Part shown: positions 25,701 through 36,625 of the stretch, piece after piece
Layout: each line of letters opens with the position of its first letter
How positions within the stretch are numbered: the stretch's first letter is position 1
DNA from: Sinonovacula constricta
Taxonomy: Eukaryota; Mollusca; Bivalvia; Cardiida; Solecurtidae
DNA length: 64,000 nucleotides
Direction of reading: 5' to 3'
Assembly: GCA_007844125.1 (NCBI GenBank)
Contig: CM017558.1
Span: 43,254,376 to 43,318,375, forward strand
Translations under genes and position numbers: made by a program
Notes under the pieces: model-generated
Told to the model about the DNA's origin: nothing
Databases searched by the model: none
The model's input: the letters and a program-made list of their open reading frames with translations, nothing else

Positions 25701-28700
25701 TAAATACCAGGAAATATCCACTCGTAAGGGATCATAGCCTGTATATAGATAACTGATATATCCACCCGTAAGGAATCGAAGCCCTATATAGATTCCAGGA
25801 AATATCCACTCGTAAGGGATCCGAACCTGTATATAGATTCCAGGAAATATCCACCCGTAAGTGATCCGAACCTGTATATAGATACTAGGAAATATCCACC
25901 CGTAAGGGATCCGAACCTGTATATAGATACCAGGAAATATTCACGCGTAAGGGGTCAGAACCTGTATATAGATACCAGGAAATATCCACCCGTAAGGGAT
26001 CAGAACCTGTATATAGATACCAGGAAATATCCACGCGTAATGGATCAGAACCTGTATATAGATACCAGGAAATATCCACCCGTAAGGGATACGAACCTGT
26101 ATATAGATACTAGGAAATATCCACCCGTAAGGGATCAGAACCTGTATATAGATACCAGGAAATATCCACCCGTAAGGGATCAGAACCTGTATATAGATGC
26201 CAGGAAATATCCACCCGTAAGTGATCCGAACCGGTATATAGATACCAGGAAATATCCACCCGTAAGGGATCAGAACCTGTATATAGATACCAGGAAATAT
26301 CCACCCGTAAGGGATCAGAACCTGTATATAGATACCAGGAAATATCCACCCGTAAGTGATCCGAACCTGTATATAGATACCAGGAAATATCCACCCGTAA
26401 GGGATCAGAACCTGTATATAAATACCAGGAAATATCCACGCGTAATGGATCAGAACCTGTATATAGATACCAGGAAATATCCACCCGTAAGGGATCAGAA
26501 CCTGTATATAGATACCAGGAAATATCCACCCGTAAGGGATCAGAACCTGTATATAGATACCAGGAAATATCCACCCGTAAGTGATCCGAACCTGTATATA
26601 GATACCAGGAAATATCCAACCGTAAGGGATCAGAACCTGTATATAGATACCAGGAAATACCCACCCGTTAGGAATCGAAGCATGTATATAGATACCAGGA
26701 AATATTCACGCGTAAGGGGTCAGAACCTGTATATAGATACCAGGAAATATCCATCCGTAAGGGATACGAACATGTATATAGATACCAGGAAATATCCACG
26801 CGTAAGGAATCAGAACCTGTATATAGATACCAGGAAATATCCATCCGTAAGGGATACGAACATGTTTATAGGAACCAGGAAATATTACATGAACTATAAA
26901 TAGACGCAACACAATTCAGGCACCCCCCCCCCCCCAATAAATAAATAAATAAATAGTCGAGTCAATAAATATAGATATTGACCCGCTTTCGCTGATATTA
27001 ACCGGTCTATTAATAGAATGCGAAATTTCCATCAATATTATGCGCGCATCTACAAAACTTCCTTAGAATTGTACGCATTGTGGGATACTCGTCCCAAACG
27101 AACAATATTCACGATGTAAACAATGTAAACTTTTTGCTTGCATTTAAGTTTAGATAATTATTAAAGAAATAAAAACTATTTATTATTTACTATTTATAGT
27201 TCTTGTAATAAAAAAGTTATTTACTTATTAGCTGGGAAATATGCTGTTGATATTGACCGCAAAAATCGTTATTGACCTCGGCCAATAACGATTCTTTGGT
27301 TAATATCACAGCATATTCCCAGCTAATAAGTAAATAATTGTATTTTATCCACCCGTAAGGAATAAGAACCTGTATAAAGATACCAGGAAATATCCACTCG
27401 TAAGGGATCAGAACCTGTATATAGATACCAGGAAATATCCACTCGTTAGGAATCAGAACCTGTATATAGATGCCAGGAAATATCCACTCGTAAGGGATCA
27501 GAACCTGTATATAGATACCAGGAAATATTCACGCGTAAGGGGTCAGAACCTGTATATAGATACCAGGAAATATCCACCCGTAAGAATTCAGAACCTGTAT
27601 ATAGATGCCATGAAATATCGTCTCGTAAGGGATCAGAACCTGTATACAGATGCCAGGAAATATTCACATGTGAAGAATATGTATTTGCAGCGTGGCTCAA
27701 ATAGGAAATACATTTGTGCAAACCGGACCTAGTAATACAATCGGTAGAGTGTCGGCTTCAGGTACGGGAGGCCCCGGGTTCTATCACGGGCCGAGACATA
27801 CCAAAGTCATTAAAATGATAGTGGTATGGGTTGGCCCGGTGACAGGATAATGTAACTGGGTGTGGTACCATGCCAGATGTTCACGGCATGCTATACACAG
27901 TCAAGGCAGCACTATATCTACTTCCAGTGGACATCGTCTCCAGATATATGAAATGCTGCTGGTGGGACGATAAACCAAAATAAACAAACATTTGTGTAAT
28001 AATAAATAGAGAGTTATGCTTCACTTTTCATGTAGATGCAGGGCGCCAAAAAATAGCATTGCGTGGGGTCTTTACAATATTGTTTTCTGGTTCCACGAGA
28101 GAAAAGAAAAATGTCCAAAATGTCATACCACTTTTAATGGTACACTATAAGACCTAAATCAGAAGTATAAATACATCAGGAGACATATGTAATATTCAAA
28201 CAGTACAATATTAACCGAGCGGTTTCCTCTTTGACAAATTGTAGAGTAAATAAATGCTTAAGGTCTTTCAACAGCTAATCTCCATATAAAGGACATTGTA
28301 ATGTTTTTACTGTATTACTTGTTACTAATTGAGTGAATGAATTAATGAATAAATGAATGAACAAGTAACCGAACGGACAATCGATGGAATGAACAAATAA
28401 ATGAATTAAAGTACAAATGAACAGCGGAACGAATACATTTTTAAATTATCACAGTACAACTAAAAGAACATGCGACCGTTTTCCTGTATTAATATGTACT
28501 GTTCTTCCACAACAAACAAAACTTGAAGTTTTTATCCTTTCTGAATTTAAGTGTAAATTGATTATAAATTGAGTATAAATTGATTATAAATGGTAAATAC
28601 ACTCGTTTTCTTACCCATTTTCCTGCAGCAGCATTCCCAACAAAGTCATAGTGAATGACTTTCCGAGGGATCCGGTCAGAAATGCCGTGTGCTCATCGGC

Positions 28701-28919
28701 CGGAGACCCCGTCGGAATATCCGAGACTCCGAATCCTTTGTTCCAGGCTTCCTCACCCTTGACCACGGATATGCTCAATCCGGGTATATGCTTACATCCC
28801 ATCACGGCATGGATAATCTCACTGATATCTTCCTCTTGGTCTACGTTGAATATTGTACAACCATGCCTTCCAATTAACAGAATTACAATAACACAAAAGC
28901 TGCGCAACGTGCATCCCAT
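12975..28919 (-). CDS. Beta-lactamase-like serine hydrolase (PBP/class C family), six exons, complete
   Basis: Seen: six minus-strand exons (28919-28615, 19436-19254, 18922-18659, 17846-17705, 14353-14242, 13708-12975) with GT/AG borders and matching phases give 1740 nt, 579 residues plus TAG. Residues 1-24 look like a signal peptide. The serine-hydrolase triad is in order: SLGK at 84-87 (SxxK), YNN at 180-182 (YxN) and HSG at 342-344 (KTG/HxG box). Conserved stretches LSHRTGL, PAGITFSTAEDMARWM, GYGYAWF and WLFPDDNIGIYASMNGPG lie between them. The last ~25 residues are hydrophobic after a Ser/Gly/Ala-rich stretch, as in a GPI-anchor signal or membrane tail. Known: the fold includes class C beta-lactamases, DD-peptidases, LACTB and bivalve gigasin-like proteins; substrates of the animal members are mostly unknown. 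Inferred: active, secreted or surface-bound. Upstream ATGs at 28940 and 28994 are in frame; 28919 is chosen because the signal peptide follows directly. Confidence 0.88.
13790..14240 (+). repeat. CAT-rich simple repeat filling hydrolase intron 5
   Basis: Imperfect CAT/CAC triplets with recurrent CACCAGGATCAT blocks run from just after the exon-5 donor to about 80 bases before the exon-6 acceptor. It makes up most of a 533-bp intron. The long frames across it (His-rich, Ile-rich, Met-rich) are artefacts. Confidence 0.9.
14242..14353 (-). CDS. Serine hydrolase exon 5
   Basis: 112 bp with acceptor AAATGTTTCAG and donor G|GTGATA. It encodes TTTGYGYAWFISEYRG, the G-x-GY-x-W segment before the third catalytic motif. 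The donor lies directly against a CAT-rich simple repeat that fills the next intron. Confidence 0.87.
14880..16735 (+). other. Hydrolase intron 4: unrecognised, possibly a decayed element
   Basis: The GC content and long broken plus-strand frames (14954-15232, 15806-15997) differ from the surrounding AT-rich intron, which suggests a decayed coding element. No motif was identified. The LINE remnant at 16740 follows on the same strand, so this could be its 5' part. Confidence 0.3.
16740..17330 (+). mobile_element. Non-LTR retrotransposon, 3' coding remnant
   Basis: Broken plus-strand frames show the order of a common invertebrate LINE C-terminus: QFRWHHGRFVPVL (usual 'Y-x-WRHD-x-VL'), IHFVKAG, DRSPDIWCGK, MIKLTMPWEH (usual 'ELTVPWE'), then a Trp-Leu-Trp stretch near 17290. 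It is antisense to the host gene, within intron 4, with several stops and frameshifts. Confidence 0.7.
17705..17846 (-). CDS. Serine hydrolase exon 4
   Basis: 142 bp with acceptor TTACACCAG and donor CAG|GTATAG. It encodes PLEPAGITFSTAEDMARWMK, the PAGG-x-xSSAEDMA-W signature after the YxN region. It was read directly from the sequence. It ends in phase 0 and joins exon 5. Confidence 0.87.
18659..18922 (-). CDS. Serine hydrolase exon 3: YxN motif
   Basis: 264 bp with acceptor TCATTTCAG and donor AT|GTATGT. It encodes FRSNFLYNNMMYVL, whose YNN is the second catalytic motif, then WKELITSRIFEPIGMTST, the family's conserved 'RIFEPLGM' segment. The frame stays open into both introns, so an open frame alone overstates this exon. 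Confidence 0.88.
19254..19436 (-). CDS. Serine hydrolase exon 2
   Basis: 183 bp between AAAACACAG and CA|GTATGT. It encodes YNWDSKLTDIEG, then MTLADMLSHRTGL, the usual 'DLLSHRTGL' helix after the SxxK helix. The phase joins exon 1 (GG|G) and exon 3 (CA|A). A later in-frame GT exists, but only this donor fits both the phase and the family length. Confidence 0.88.
19437..23205. other. Hydrolase intron 1, 3' portion: no exon seen
   Basis: AT-rich intron sequence. It holds a dispersed repeat (21930-22260). Nothing else recognised; 20340-20700 and 20946-21170 have open frames without splice or motif support. Confidence 0.4.
21930..22260 (+). repeat. Dispersed repeat family A, copy 3, with hairpin block
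   Basis: It shares GTTGTGTTTGCTCTTT with copy 1 and the ACATTTGGC…TTGTCAT half with copy 2. At its right end CGTTGATGCGAAACATCAAA-GGCGACGCAAAA matches 32045 and partly 32150, joining two repeat blocks. Confidence 0.55.
23206..24542 (-). mobile_element. mariner transposon, full-length, inactivated
   Basis: Terminal inverted repeats of about 30 bp (CGAGGGGCATTTATAAAG at the left, its complement with one mismatch at the right) are flanked by TA on both sides. The length is 1337 bp, normal for mariner. It lies in intron 1 of the hydrolase gene, same strand. Confidence 0.93.
23278..24350 (-). pseudogene. mariner transposase pseudogene
   Basis: Starts MADKENNSQDEQRAYF at 24350 (HTH region), followed by SYATVRRWVRLF. 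Catalytic blocks are GDETWVYFYEPD, LLHDNAPAHKS and YSPDLAPCDFW, the DD34D pattern of mariner; C-terminal IERLEKC-like WIHRLEKCIQVKGEYFEG follows. These lie in different frames. One break is at a run of seven A near 24100. Others fall near 23690, 23600 and 23540, so no active protein can be made. All three Asp codons survive. Confidence 0.92.
25685..26898. repeat. 45-bp tandem array, about 27 copies (left block)
   Basis: Unit contains GAACCTGTATATAGATAC and CCAGGAAATATCCACCCG. Variants alternate GGGATCAGAA, GTGATCCGAA and GGGATACGAA. The period is a multiple of three and the unit has no stop in some frames, so long frames appear on both strands; no coding evidence. Confidence 0.95.
26920..26955. 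repeat. Poly-C run and (AATA)n
   Basis: About 14 C followed by AATAAATAAATAAATAAATA, at the junction where the 45-bp array is interrupted. Confidence 0.85.
27217..27339. repeat. Foldback (inverted repeat), arms about 58 bp
   Basis: The left arm TTATTTACTTATTAGCTGGG…CGTTATTG is matched by the right arm CAATAACG…CCCAGCTAATAAGTAAATAA around a spacer of about 8 bases, with a few mismatches. It sits inside the ~450-bp segment that splits the 45-bp array. Confidence 0.85.
27343..27668. repeat. 45-bp tandem array, about 7 copies (right block)
   Basis: Same unit and orientation as 25685-26898, resuming right after the foldback. The last units decay towards the SINE at 27721. Confidence 0.93.
27721..27992 (+). 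mobile_element. tRNA-derived SINE, full-length-looking
   Basis: Head AACCGGACCTAGTAATACAA with TCGGTAGAGTG and B box GGGTTCTATCA. Central block ACCAAAGTCATTAAAATGATAG. The 3' part is TCTCCAGATATATGAAATGC…GACGATAAACC, ending in AAATAAACAAACA, like a V-SINE-type tail. The head and tail match the deleted copy at 5158-5312 (minus). Confidence 0.75.
28615..28919 (-). CDS. Serine hydrolase exon 1: signal peptide and SxxK motif
   Basis: It encodes residues 1-102 and ends AATGG|GTAAGA, leaving two bases of a Gly codon (phase 2). A hydrophobic stretch (FCVIVILLIG) follows the start. HIPGLSISVVKG is the family's typical first strand. TGSLGKSFT carries the nucleophile Ser84 and the general base Lys87. 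A pyrimidine-poor AG about 45 bases upstream could end a 5'UTR intron; no clear promoter was seen. Confidence 0.88.
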
Positions 28920-29544
28920 GTGTATTTTACGTTCATGCATACTGGCACTTTTAATTAGCGCTAGAATCGATAAGGACACGAAACAAAAAATCAACCTGGC
29001 GACTAGAAGTTTATGTTATATTATGATCCGAACACTAGAAAACTAGAAGTGGGATGAACCTTATACAAATAAGCTGTCGTCTATATAATACTTTACTGCA
29101 ATTCTGCCAGCAAGAGGGAACATCCTACATGATAACTAGTAGGATGATGAGTGATTTGAAGTTAACCGCTTACTCTTTTTCTACTTGTACCGCGCGCTTG
29201 TAGTTTTTGGAGTGTCGGGTCGCTTTCTTGACAGAATGATTTCTCACAGACACTGTATAATGTAAACAGAAACTACCATCTGGCAGTTAGTCGTCATCGA
29301 ATTGGAATTTGGAGCGGCAAAATTGGATTTAGATAGATTTATTTCGACTATGATAGCATTTATAGCATAATAAGGGTATACAACATAACACAAAATTTAA
29401 CCTTTGAAAACACTACTACAATATTTTAAAATATAATACCATGACATGCATCCAGCACCAAGGACAGCACAAAAAGAGTGAACGTTTATTTCCATTAGGT
29501 GGGAAAAACTTGAATTCGTTGAGTGATTGCGGACTCACTGCAGT

Positions 29545-29620
29545 TTGTTTCAATGGTCTAGTGGTAAAGAAAGAGTACTTGGATTAAGGGTCCAATGTCC
29601 GAGCCCCGTGTTAACATGAG
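29545..29620 (+). mobile_element. tRNA-like SINE head
   Basis: CAATGGTCTAGTGGTAAAG (A box) and ATGTCCGAGCCCCG (B-box-like), spaced as in a tRNA. No acceptor stem closes. Confidence 0.5.
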
Positions 29621-30404
29621 ACTTATATCGATATTACGCACAGTTTACGACAAGAACCTTGGTTATGCATCGCTTTATGTAGTGTCGTCCGGAGCACTGG
29701 TTCTATCCATAGAAGGATTAATCGATTGTGATGATATTAATCAAGGTCAAACAATTTGTTACCTACACGACCATCAAGATATTGTCTACAATAACACAAA
29801 TGCTCGTACTGTTTCATGTCCATAAGCCCGCAATTGCATCCGAAATCGCATTTATGTCCAACTGTATGCACATGCTGGGATGAAGGGTGGGATGGATTTT
29901 GGCGGTGGGTTTCTAACGATTCAACTGTGTTTAGGTCAGTTGTGTACGAATGGGTCGCTACACTTCAGATAATAGACAGTTCTTTCTGTCTTCTACAAAT
30001 TATGTAGTTAAATGGAAGAAAATACGTTAACAATTCGAGACGTTAGTATTTGACCAATGGTTCTTCTTGGGGTGTTGACACTCGAGAAAAACAATATAAC
30101 GAAAGACTTTTTGCTGCCCGATCTTTATGAAATCTATATAGTCCCATACTAACACAAGTAGTGTTAGGCTATATTTCTATTATTTCGCGTCCACGCCCGT
30201 GTTTGTGTCCGTGTACGGGGAAGCAGGAGAGGTACAAATTATGTACACGTACACATGTACGATTGGTAATGCAATAAAAATATTTAAAAATATATTAATG
30301 ACTGACATTTGTATATATTTGTTCACCAAGCTATGTTTTGGTTTGTTTTTGAAATACTTTGCAGCCACCATTAATGACCATTATAGCAACGACAGCTTTT
30401 TGGT

Positions 30405-30582
30405 GAAGGAAGACCCCAGACACATCTCTAGGAAGAACCACTGGCGCGCCGCAAGTCAGCTGGAAGACCTTCCCACATTAAGTCTCTCGCTCCAAACGGG
30501 ACTCGAACCCACGCGGTGAGAGGCTAAGTAGTCAGAGGCGTTACAAATCGGAGACTCTATTACTTCGCCACGGGCGCCCCTC
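30405..30582 (-). mobile_element. tRNA-derived SINE
   Basis: The minus strand starts GGGGCGCCCGTGGCGAAGTA, has B box GGGTTCGAGTCCCG, then a body with TGGGAAGGTCTTCCAGCTG and GCGCCAGTGGTTCTTCC. Its head differs from the SINE at 27721, so it is a separate family. Confidence 0.7.
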
Positions 30583-32034
30583 CCAAGCTATGTGGTGAAG
30601 ATATATACATAGGTACACGCAATTGTAAAGAAAGTTTATGGAACCAAATTACAGATGTAGGAGAAATGTCACGACCTCAAAACAAGTGGATGGTTTTATG
30701 TAAGCAGTAGATATGTATCAGTAGTATCCAGGCCTGTTTTCAACCGCGCGGTTTATAAAGAAACGTGGACATTATAATGACCAGTCAACACACCGTTGTT
30801 AGTAAGAATAAGAGGCTCAGCAAGTAGAGAAAGGATTTTAGTTATGTCGGGGATTAAAACACTGAACACGCTATTTATGAATGCGTGTAAGCCCTTATTG
30901 GTGTTTTAACAGGCTGCCTAGAGTGCCATTATAACAATAACATTACTTCATTCTATTACTCGAGACACGTTCTAATGAGTAGTATATCTATAGTTATTAT
31001 TTTCTTTTCATACTTTGTTCAAATGGACGAGGTTAAAAACTGGATGCCAATACCAGGTTGGATTTCGGTCACGTTTAGATTGTTGAGACAACACTAGAAA
31101 ACGTGATGGCGTTACGTTACCTGGTATTTAAACAGTTACTGCTTCTCCAAGACACTTCAAGAGATGGAGGTGGCGTGTTTCTCACATTAAATTTCCTCCT
31201 TGGGTAACAGGACTGAAAAAATAATCCTTACAACTAGTTAAATATGTACACAGTGTTGTAATTGTAGACGGAAGAACAGATACTCACTGAAGACAAATAT
31301 TCAAAATATCAAAGCAAATTCTACAGAAGACACTCAGTCACGATGTGCGTTATTCTATCGTATGAATTCTCGGGCAAGTTCAAATAGTAAGGTGTCGTAC
31401 ATCCATTTAAATCAATATATATCTTTGAGACCCAAATACACTGAGTCATGTTTAAGCTTTTAAAGATTGTTACCCACAGTTTGTGATAAAATACGTTTCT
31501 TATTTAACCATCTTTAGACAAAATTACTTTCATTTTCAGCCTAATTAGCTTTCAGATACATTTTTATTAAAGGAAACGAATTTATTAATCAAGCGCCTAA
31601 GCCTAATTTGATTAAGGGGCTTAGTCCTTAACTATGACTATCTTTGACTAAGATGCATATACACCATAGAGATCGGTGCCTCTGGGAGTACATTTTTCAA
31701 ATAGTGTTGTAGGCAATAAGAGGAAATCACTGATGTTTGGTAAGACCTTTTCCGCAGAAAAACAACAACAACAACGACTATCCCGCGGTTAACAACGTAC
31801 TTCCAATTACCAACAGGGTATCAGGAATGCATAAGTTTTCGCAGCAGTTTGGCGAGATTTTGTTTCAGCTTAATTGTCGCTAACAGCTACGTATGACACA
31901 TTAATAAAACTGCCTTGAAACACACTATACTACACCTCTAAAGGGATTAGCAGACTGTACGGTACTACGTTGTCACAAATTAATACAATTTATGCATATG
32001 CGTACATATTAACGTGTAATACCAATAAGTGACA

Positions 32035-32220
32035 AGAAAAGTCGTTGATGCGAAGCATCAAAGGCGACGCAAAAAGTTCAAGAGGTAAACAGACATATTT
32101 GAAAAATAATGTTTTGATTTAAAAGTTTTCAGTATACTGCAAGAAATCTGTTGATGCGAAGCGATGAAAACAAATTTAGCAGAAATTGTGACATACATTA
32201 ATAAACTTAGAGATGATTTT
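32035..32220. repeat. Hairpin-bearing dispersed repeat, two copies
   Basis: CGTTGATGCGAAGCATCAAA at about 32044 contains a perfect 7-bp stem (TTGATGC/GCATCAA) with a GAA loop, followed by GGCGACGCAAAA. A second, damaged copy begins near 32150. A third is at 22195. Confidence 0.6.
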
Positions 32221-32399
32221 CTTAAATAATTCAAATACGTGTTAAAAATAGATAAAAAAGGGACAAACATGTCTTCATTAACAAGTATAACCGTCAGATG
32301 TACATTAATGTTTAGAAATTTAAAAAGTAAAAATTCCTCGTTTGCGTGGTAGTTACAAACAAAGAATAAATACAAATATATAAAAAGAACACCTTTGCC

Positions 32400-33250
32400 G
32401 AACTAGGACCCATATGTGGAGAACGTGTAAATCGCGGAACTTCCGAAATTCGGAACACCTCGCTCATTTTCGCTCGCCTATTCTCTAGCGAGAACGAGAA
32501 TGGCCGAGGAGATCCGCTTGCAAGTGCATTTTTATAGCGTCGCCAATAACTGATCAATGATCCTAATCGATAATAAAAATAATTAACATTTGTTATTGAT
32601 CAACATATTTTGTTTGTTTAAATGTTTAGTTTGTTATATTTATTGTAAAAGCAATAGTAGTCAGTCTCAACCAGTTGTGGTTGATAAGATAATACCGCAC
32701 AGCTTGGCATAAAGCTTCTCTTAACTCCTTTTCTGTCACCTGTAGCTGTATGTTAACAATAAACATATTTACGGAAAAAAATATATTTATGGTTAAGCAA
32801 TCCACCTGTCGGCTACTTGGTGGCCTTACCAATCTCAGTCTAGAAGCCTGCAATGGCTAAGGTAAGGTCGGGATGTCAACTTTTTCAAATAGATAGTAGA
32901 CCTATCCATACACAAGCATATAATCATACATAAAATATCAATGGTAGGTTGTTTAACAAAGTTACCATGGAAACAAAGTAACTAAATAGTAAATAGTAAC
33001 TAAGAAGTAATAAGCTTTATAATTGTGATACAATTAGAAGAGCTATATGTAGTGGTAAGAGTCTAACTCTAATGCATAGACACTAGTCATTACATAAATT
33101 TATAATTTAAATACATGCTCTAATCACAAATACATGGAAACAGTGAAAACAAAACTAAGATTAAGTACAGAAAATGAACATAAATGATTCATTTCGAACG
33201 AATTTTAATTTCAGTTTAAACAGTTGGAGACAGAATCTTAATTATTCATT
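32400..33250. other. No gene seen
   Basis: Open frames occur at 32312-32557 and 32626-32853 (minus), without motif or splice support. Confidence 0.35.
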
Positions 33251-33264
33251 TTAAAAGTTTGTTA

Positions 33265-34470
33265 CAGATGTATGCATGTATAGTAATATAGTTATACATG
33301 ATATATTATGTACATAGATGTGTAGATGTATAGTAATATAGTTATACACGATATATTATGTACACATATGTGTAGATGTATAGTAATATAGTTATACATG
33401 ATATATTATGTACATAGATGTATAGATATTTAGTAATATAGTTATACATGATATATTATGTACACAGATGTATGCATGTATAGTAATATAGTTATGAATG
33501 ATATATTATGTACACAGATGTATAGATGTATAGTAATATAGTTATAAATGATATATTATGTACACAGATGTATAGATGTATAGTTATATAGTTATACATG
33601 ATATATTATGTACACAGATGTATAGATGTATAGTTTTATAGTTATACATGATATATTATGTACACAGATGTGTAGATGTATAGTAATATAGTTATACATG
33701 ATATATTATGTACATAGATGTATAGATATTTAGTAATATGGTTATACATGATATATTATGTACACAGATGTATTCATGTATAGTAATATAGTTATGAATG
33801 ATATAATATGTACACAGATGTATAGATGTATAGTAATATAGTTATACATGATATATTATGTACACAGATGTATAGATGTATAGTTATATAGTTATACATG
33901 ATATATTATGTACACAGATGTATAGATGTATAGTTATACATGATATATTATGTACACAGATGTATGGATGTATAGTAATATAGTTATACATGATATATTA
34001 TGTACACAGATGTATGGATGTATAGTAATATAGTTATACATGATATATTATGTACACAGATGTATGGATGTATAGTAATATAGTTATACATGATATATTA
34101 TGTACACAGATGTATGGATGTATAGTAATATAGTTATACATGATATATTATGTACACAGATGTGTAGATGTATAGTAATATAGTTATACATGATATATTA
34201 TGGACACAGATGTGTAGATGTATAGTAATATAGTTATACATGATATATTATGTACACAGATGTGTAGATGTATAGTAATATAGTTATACATGATATATTA
34301 TGTACACAGATGTATAGATGTATAGTAATATAGTTATACACGATATATTATGTACATAGATGTATAGATGTATAGTATTATAGTTATACATGATATATTA
34401 TGTACACAGATGTATTGTAATATAGTTATACATGATATATTATGTACACAGATGTATAGATGTATAGTTA
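33265..34470. repeat. 50-bp AT-rich tandem array, about 24 copies
   Basis: Unit contains TATACATGATATATTATG, TACACAGATGTATAGATG and TATAGTAATATAGT. The period is exactly 50 bp, with a few shortened units after 33920 and 34400. Variants (GTATGCATG, TAGATATTTAG) recur about 450 bp apart, hinting at block duplication. Confidence 0.95.
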
Positions 34471-34734
34471 TACATGAAAATAATGTAAAAACTACCATAA
34501 TATGTGAACTGTTGAACACATCAAAAATGTCACATTGATTAAGAGCTTTAAAAGGGATACCACGTGAGATGTCTTGTTTAGTTCAGGATGCTAGGTTTAT
34601 AGTTTGTTTGACTGATAAGCTCTACTTCTAAAATGTTTGTCTGTGATAGATTACTCATCTGTTCAGCTCCATAGAGTGCATTTGATAACGTCACATTGCT
34701 GATGAAGCCAGCAAGCACTAAAGGACTTATAGCA

Positions 34735-34820
34735 CATATATTATTGAACAATAATAGATTATATCACATATATTATTGAACAACAGTAGATTATATCACA
34801 TATATCATTGAAGAATAGTA
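34735..34820. repeat. ~37-bp repeat, about 2.3 copies
   Basis: CACATATATTATTGAACAA-type units in direct tandem, with single-base changes. Confidence 0.7.
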
Positions 34821-35409
34821 AAACAGAAAGTAGTGATGCATTTGCCTTTAGTACGCGATGTTAATGCTTTGGTCGACTTTGAAAACGGGCAAATGTCTGA
34901 ACAGCTGATTTCTTTATTTAGTAAATTTTTATTAAGTAGTTTGAGCTAGTTTTAGATCAACTGATAGTGTGAGGCTTCCTGTAATAGGTGGTTAATCGTC
35001 GATCAGGATGTGGTTACTTAACTAGTAGATCGTGTAGAATAGACAGATCCTGCTTGGTGGGCACATTGTAGCAGGGATACTTGGTGTGAAGTTATACCAC
35101 CACCAATAAATATGATTTTTAGGTTTGTGTAACAGCGGACAATCATCACAATGTTTCACGTATCCCCAAAACATTGACCTGTACTTTCTTAAATATGTCA
35201 ATCTGCAGTTTATTTTCAGATGCCGCCAGATGTTCTTACATCAGTAACAATATAGAGGCTGTCATTTCTTTATAAGGAGGAAGTATTTGTCATCAATTAA
35301 AAGTTGTAGTAAGTGATCCGGTATGATATTGCTATGCATTCTGTTAGTTGTTGGGGAGCGATTTGTTCAATTATCACCATGTTTGTAATTGTGACTGAAG
35401 TGTAAGCTT

Positions 35410-35825
35410 AGCTTCTTACACATAACGTCCCTGCAGTATTACTAGGGTGTATAGTGATTAGAAAGATATCCCTTCAGCACAATCAGAGGGTATACTGCTT
35501 AGAAAATCTTTGGATTGGCCTGTTCGCATAATGTCCCTGCTGTATAATCAGAGTGTTTAATGCTTAGAAAAATGTCCCTGCAGTATAATTAGAGTGCATA
35601 ACGCTTGGGAAAATGTCTTTGCAGTATAATTAGAGTGCATAATGCTTAGGAAAATGTCCCTGCAGTATAATTAGAGTGCATAATGCTTAGAAAGTCATTG
35701 GATTGGGTAGTTTATACCACATAACGTCCCTGCAGTATAATCAGATGGTATAGTGCCTAGAAAGATGGCCTTGCAGTATAAACAGAGTGTAAAGTGCTTA
35801 GAAAAGTGCTTTGGATTGAGTAGTC
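35410..35825. repeat. Diverged ~43-bp tandem array
   Basis: Recurring GTCCCTGCAGTATAAT, CAGAGTGTATAATGCTTAG and a longer variant ending CTTTGGATTG-GGTAG. The long variant recurs near 35505, 35700 and 35815, giving a second-order pattern. Confidence 0.8.
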
Positions 35826-36106
35826 TGTAGTCACATTTTGGTGCTATATATATGTTGTATGACTAAGAGTTGACTCACTTGATAGCGCTTATAGAAGGTT
35901 CCATGTAGTAAATTAAAATATTTTGTATCTTTGTTATAATATTCGTGTAAAAGAGTATCATTACAATTGTTAAGATCTTTGTCAACTAGATTTTGTTGAA
36001 ATAAATGAATATCAATTTATGTAGAATATTATCTTTGGCTAACATTACTTGAATTTATTGAGCAAAAGCCGACTCTTTAAAATGTTTAGCTGCTTTGATT
36101 GTCCCT

Positions 36107-36625
36107 TTGTCAGCTTTACACCGACTGGTTCAACAGGTATCAGCTTTACACCGACTGGTTCAACAGGTTTCAGCCTTACACCGACTGGTTCAACAGGTTT
36201 CAGCCTTACACCGGCTGCTTCAACAGGTTTCAGCCTTACAACGACTGGTTCAACAGGTTTCAGCTTTACACCGACTGGTTCAACAGAGTTAAGCCTTACA
36301 CCGACTGATTCAACAGGTTTCAGCCTTACACCGACTGGTTCAACAGGTTTCAGCATTACGCCGACTGGTTCAACAGGTTTCAGCCTTACACCGACTGGTT
36401 CAAGAGGTTTCAGCTTTACACCGACTGATTCAACAGGTTTCAGCTTAACGCCGACTGGTTCAACAGGTTTCAACCTTACACAGACTGGTTCAACAGGTTT
36501 CAGCCTTACACCGACTGGTTCAAGAGGTTTCAGCTTTACACCGACTGGTTCAACAGGTTTCAGCCTTACACCGACTGATTCAACAGGTTTCAGCCTTACA
36601 CCGACTGGTTCAACAGAGTTAAGCC
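36107..36625. repeat. 30-bp tandem array, about 17 copies, open in several frames
   Basis: Unit is CCGACTGGTTCAACAGG plus TTTCAGCCTTACA. One plus-strand frame, 36049-36639, is open for 196 codons and would give a Thr/Gly/Ser/Phe decapeptide repeat (TPTGSTGFSL). The minus strand is also open (VGVRLKPVEP). No signal peptide, splice sites or neighbouring exon were seen, so it is called a minisatellite, not a gene. Confidence 0.9.

Larger units (their letters stand above)
29030..32000. other. Upstream of the hydrolase gene: no gene seen
   Basis: Contains two tRNA-like SINE heads. The minus strand just upstream of exon 1 has an AT-rich TATAACAT stretch near 29020, but nothing I would call a promoter. 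Confidence 0.35.

Noticed and set aside
25885..26912. 287-codon plus-strand frame and 184-codon minus-strand frame
   Set aside because: Product of a 45-bp repeat open on both strands; no start context, signal or homologous domain.
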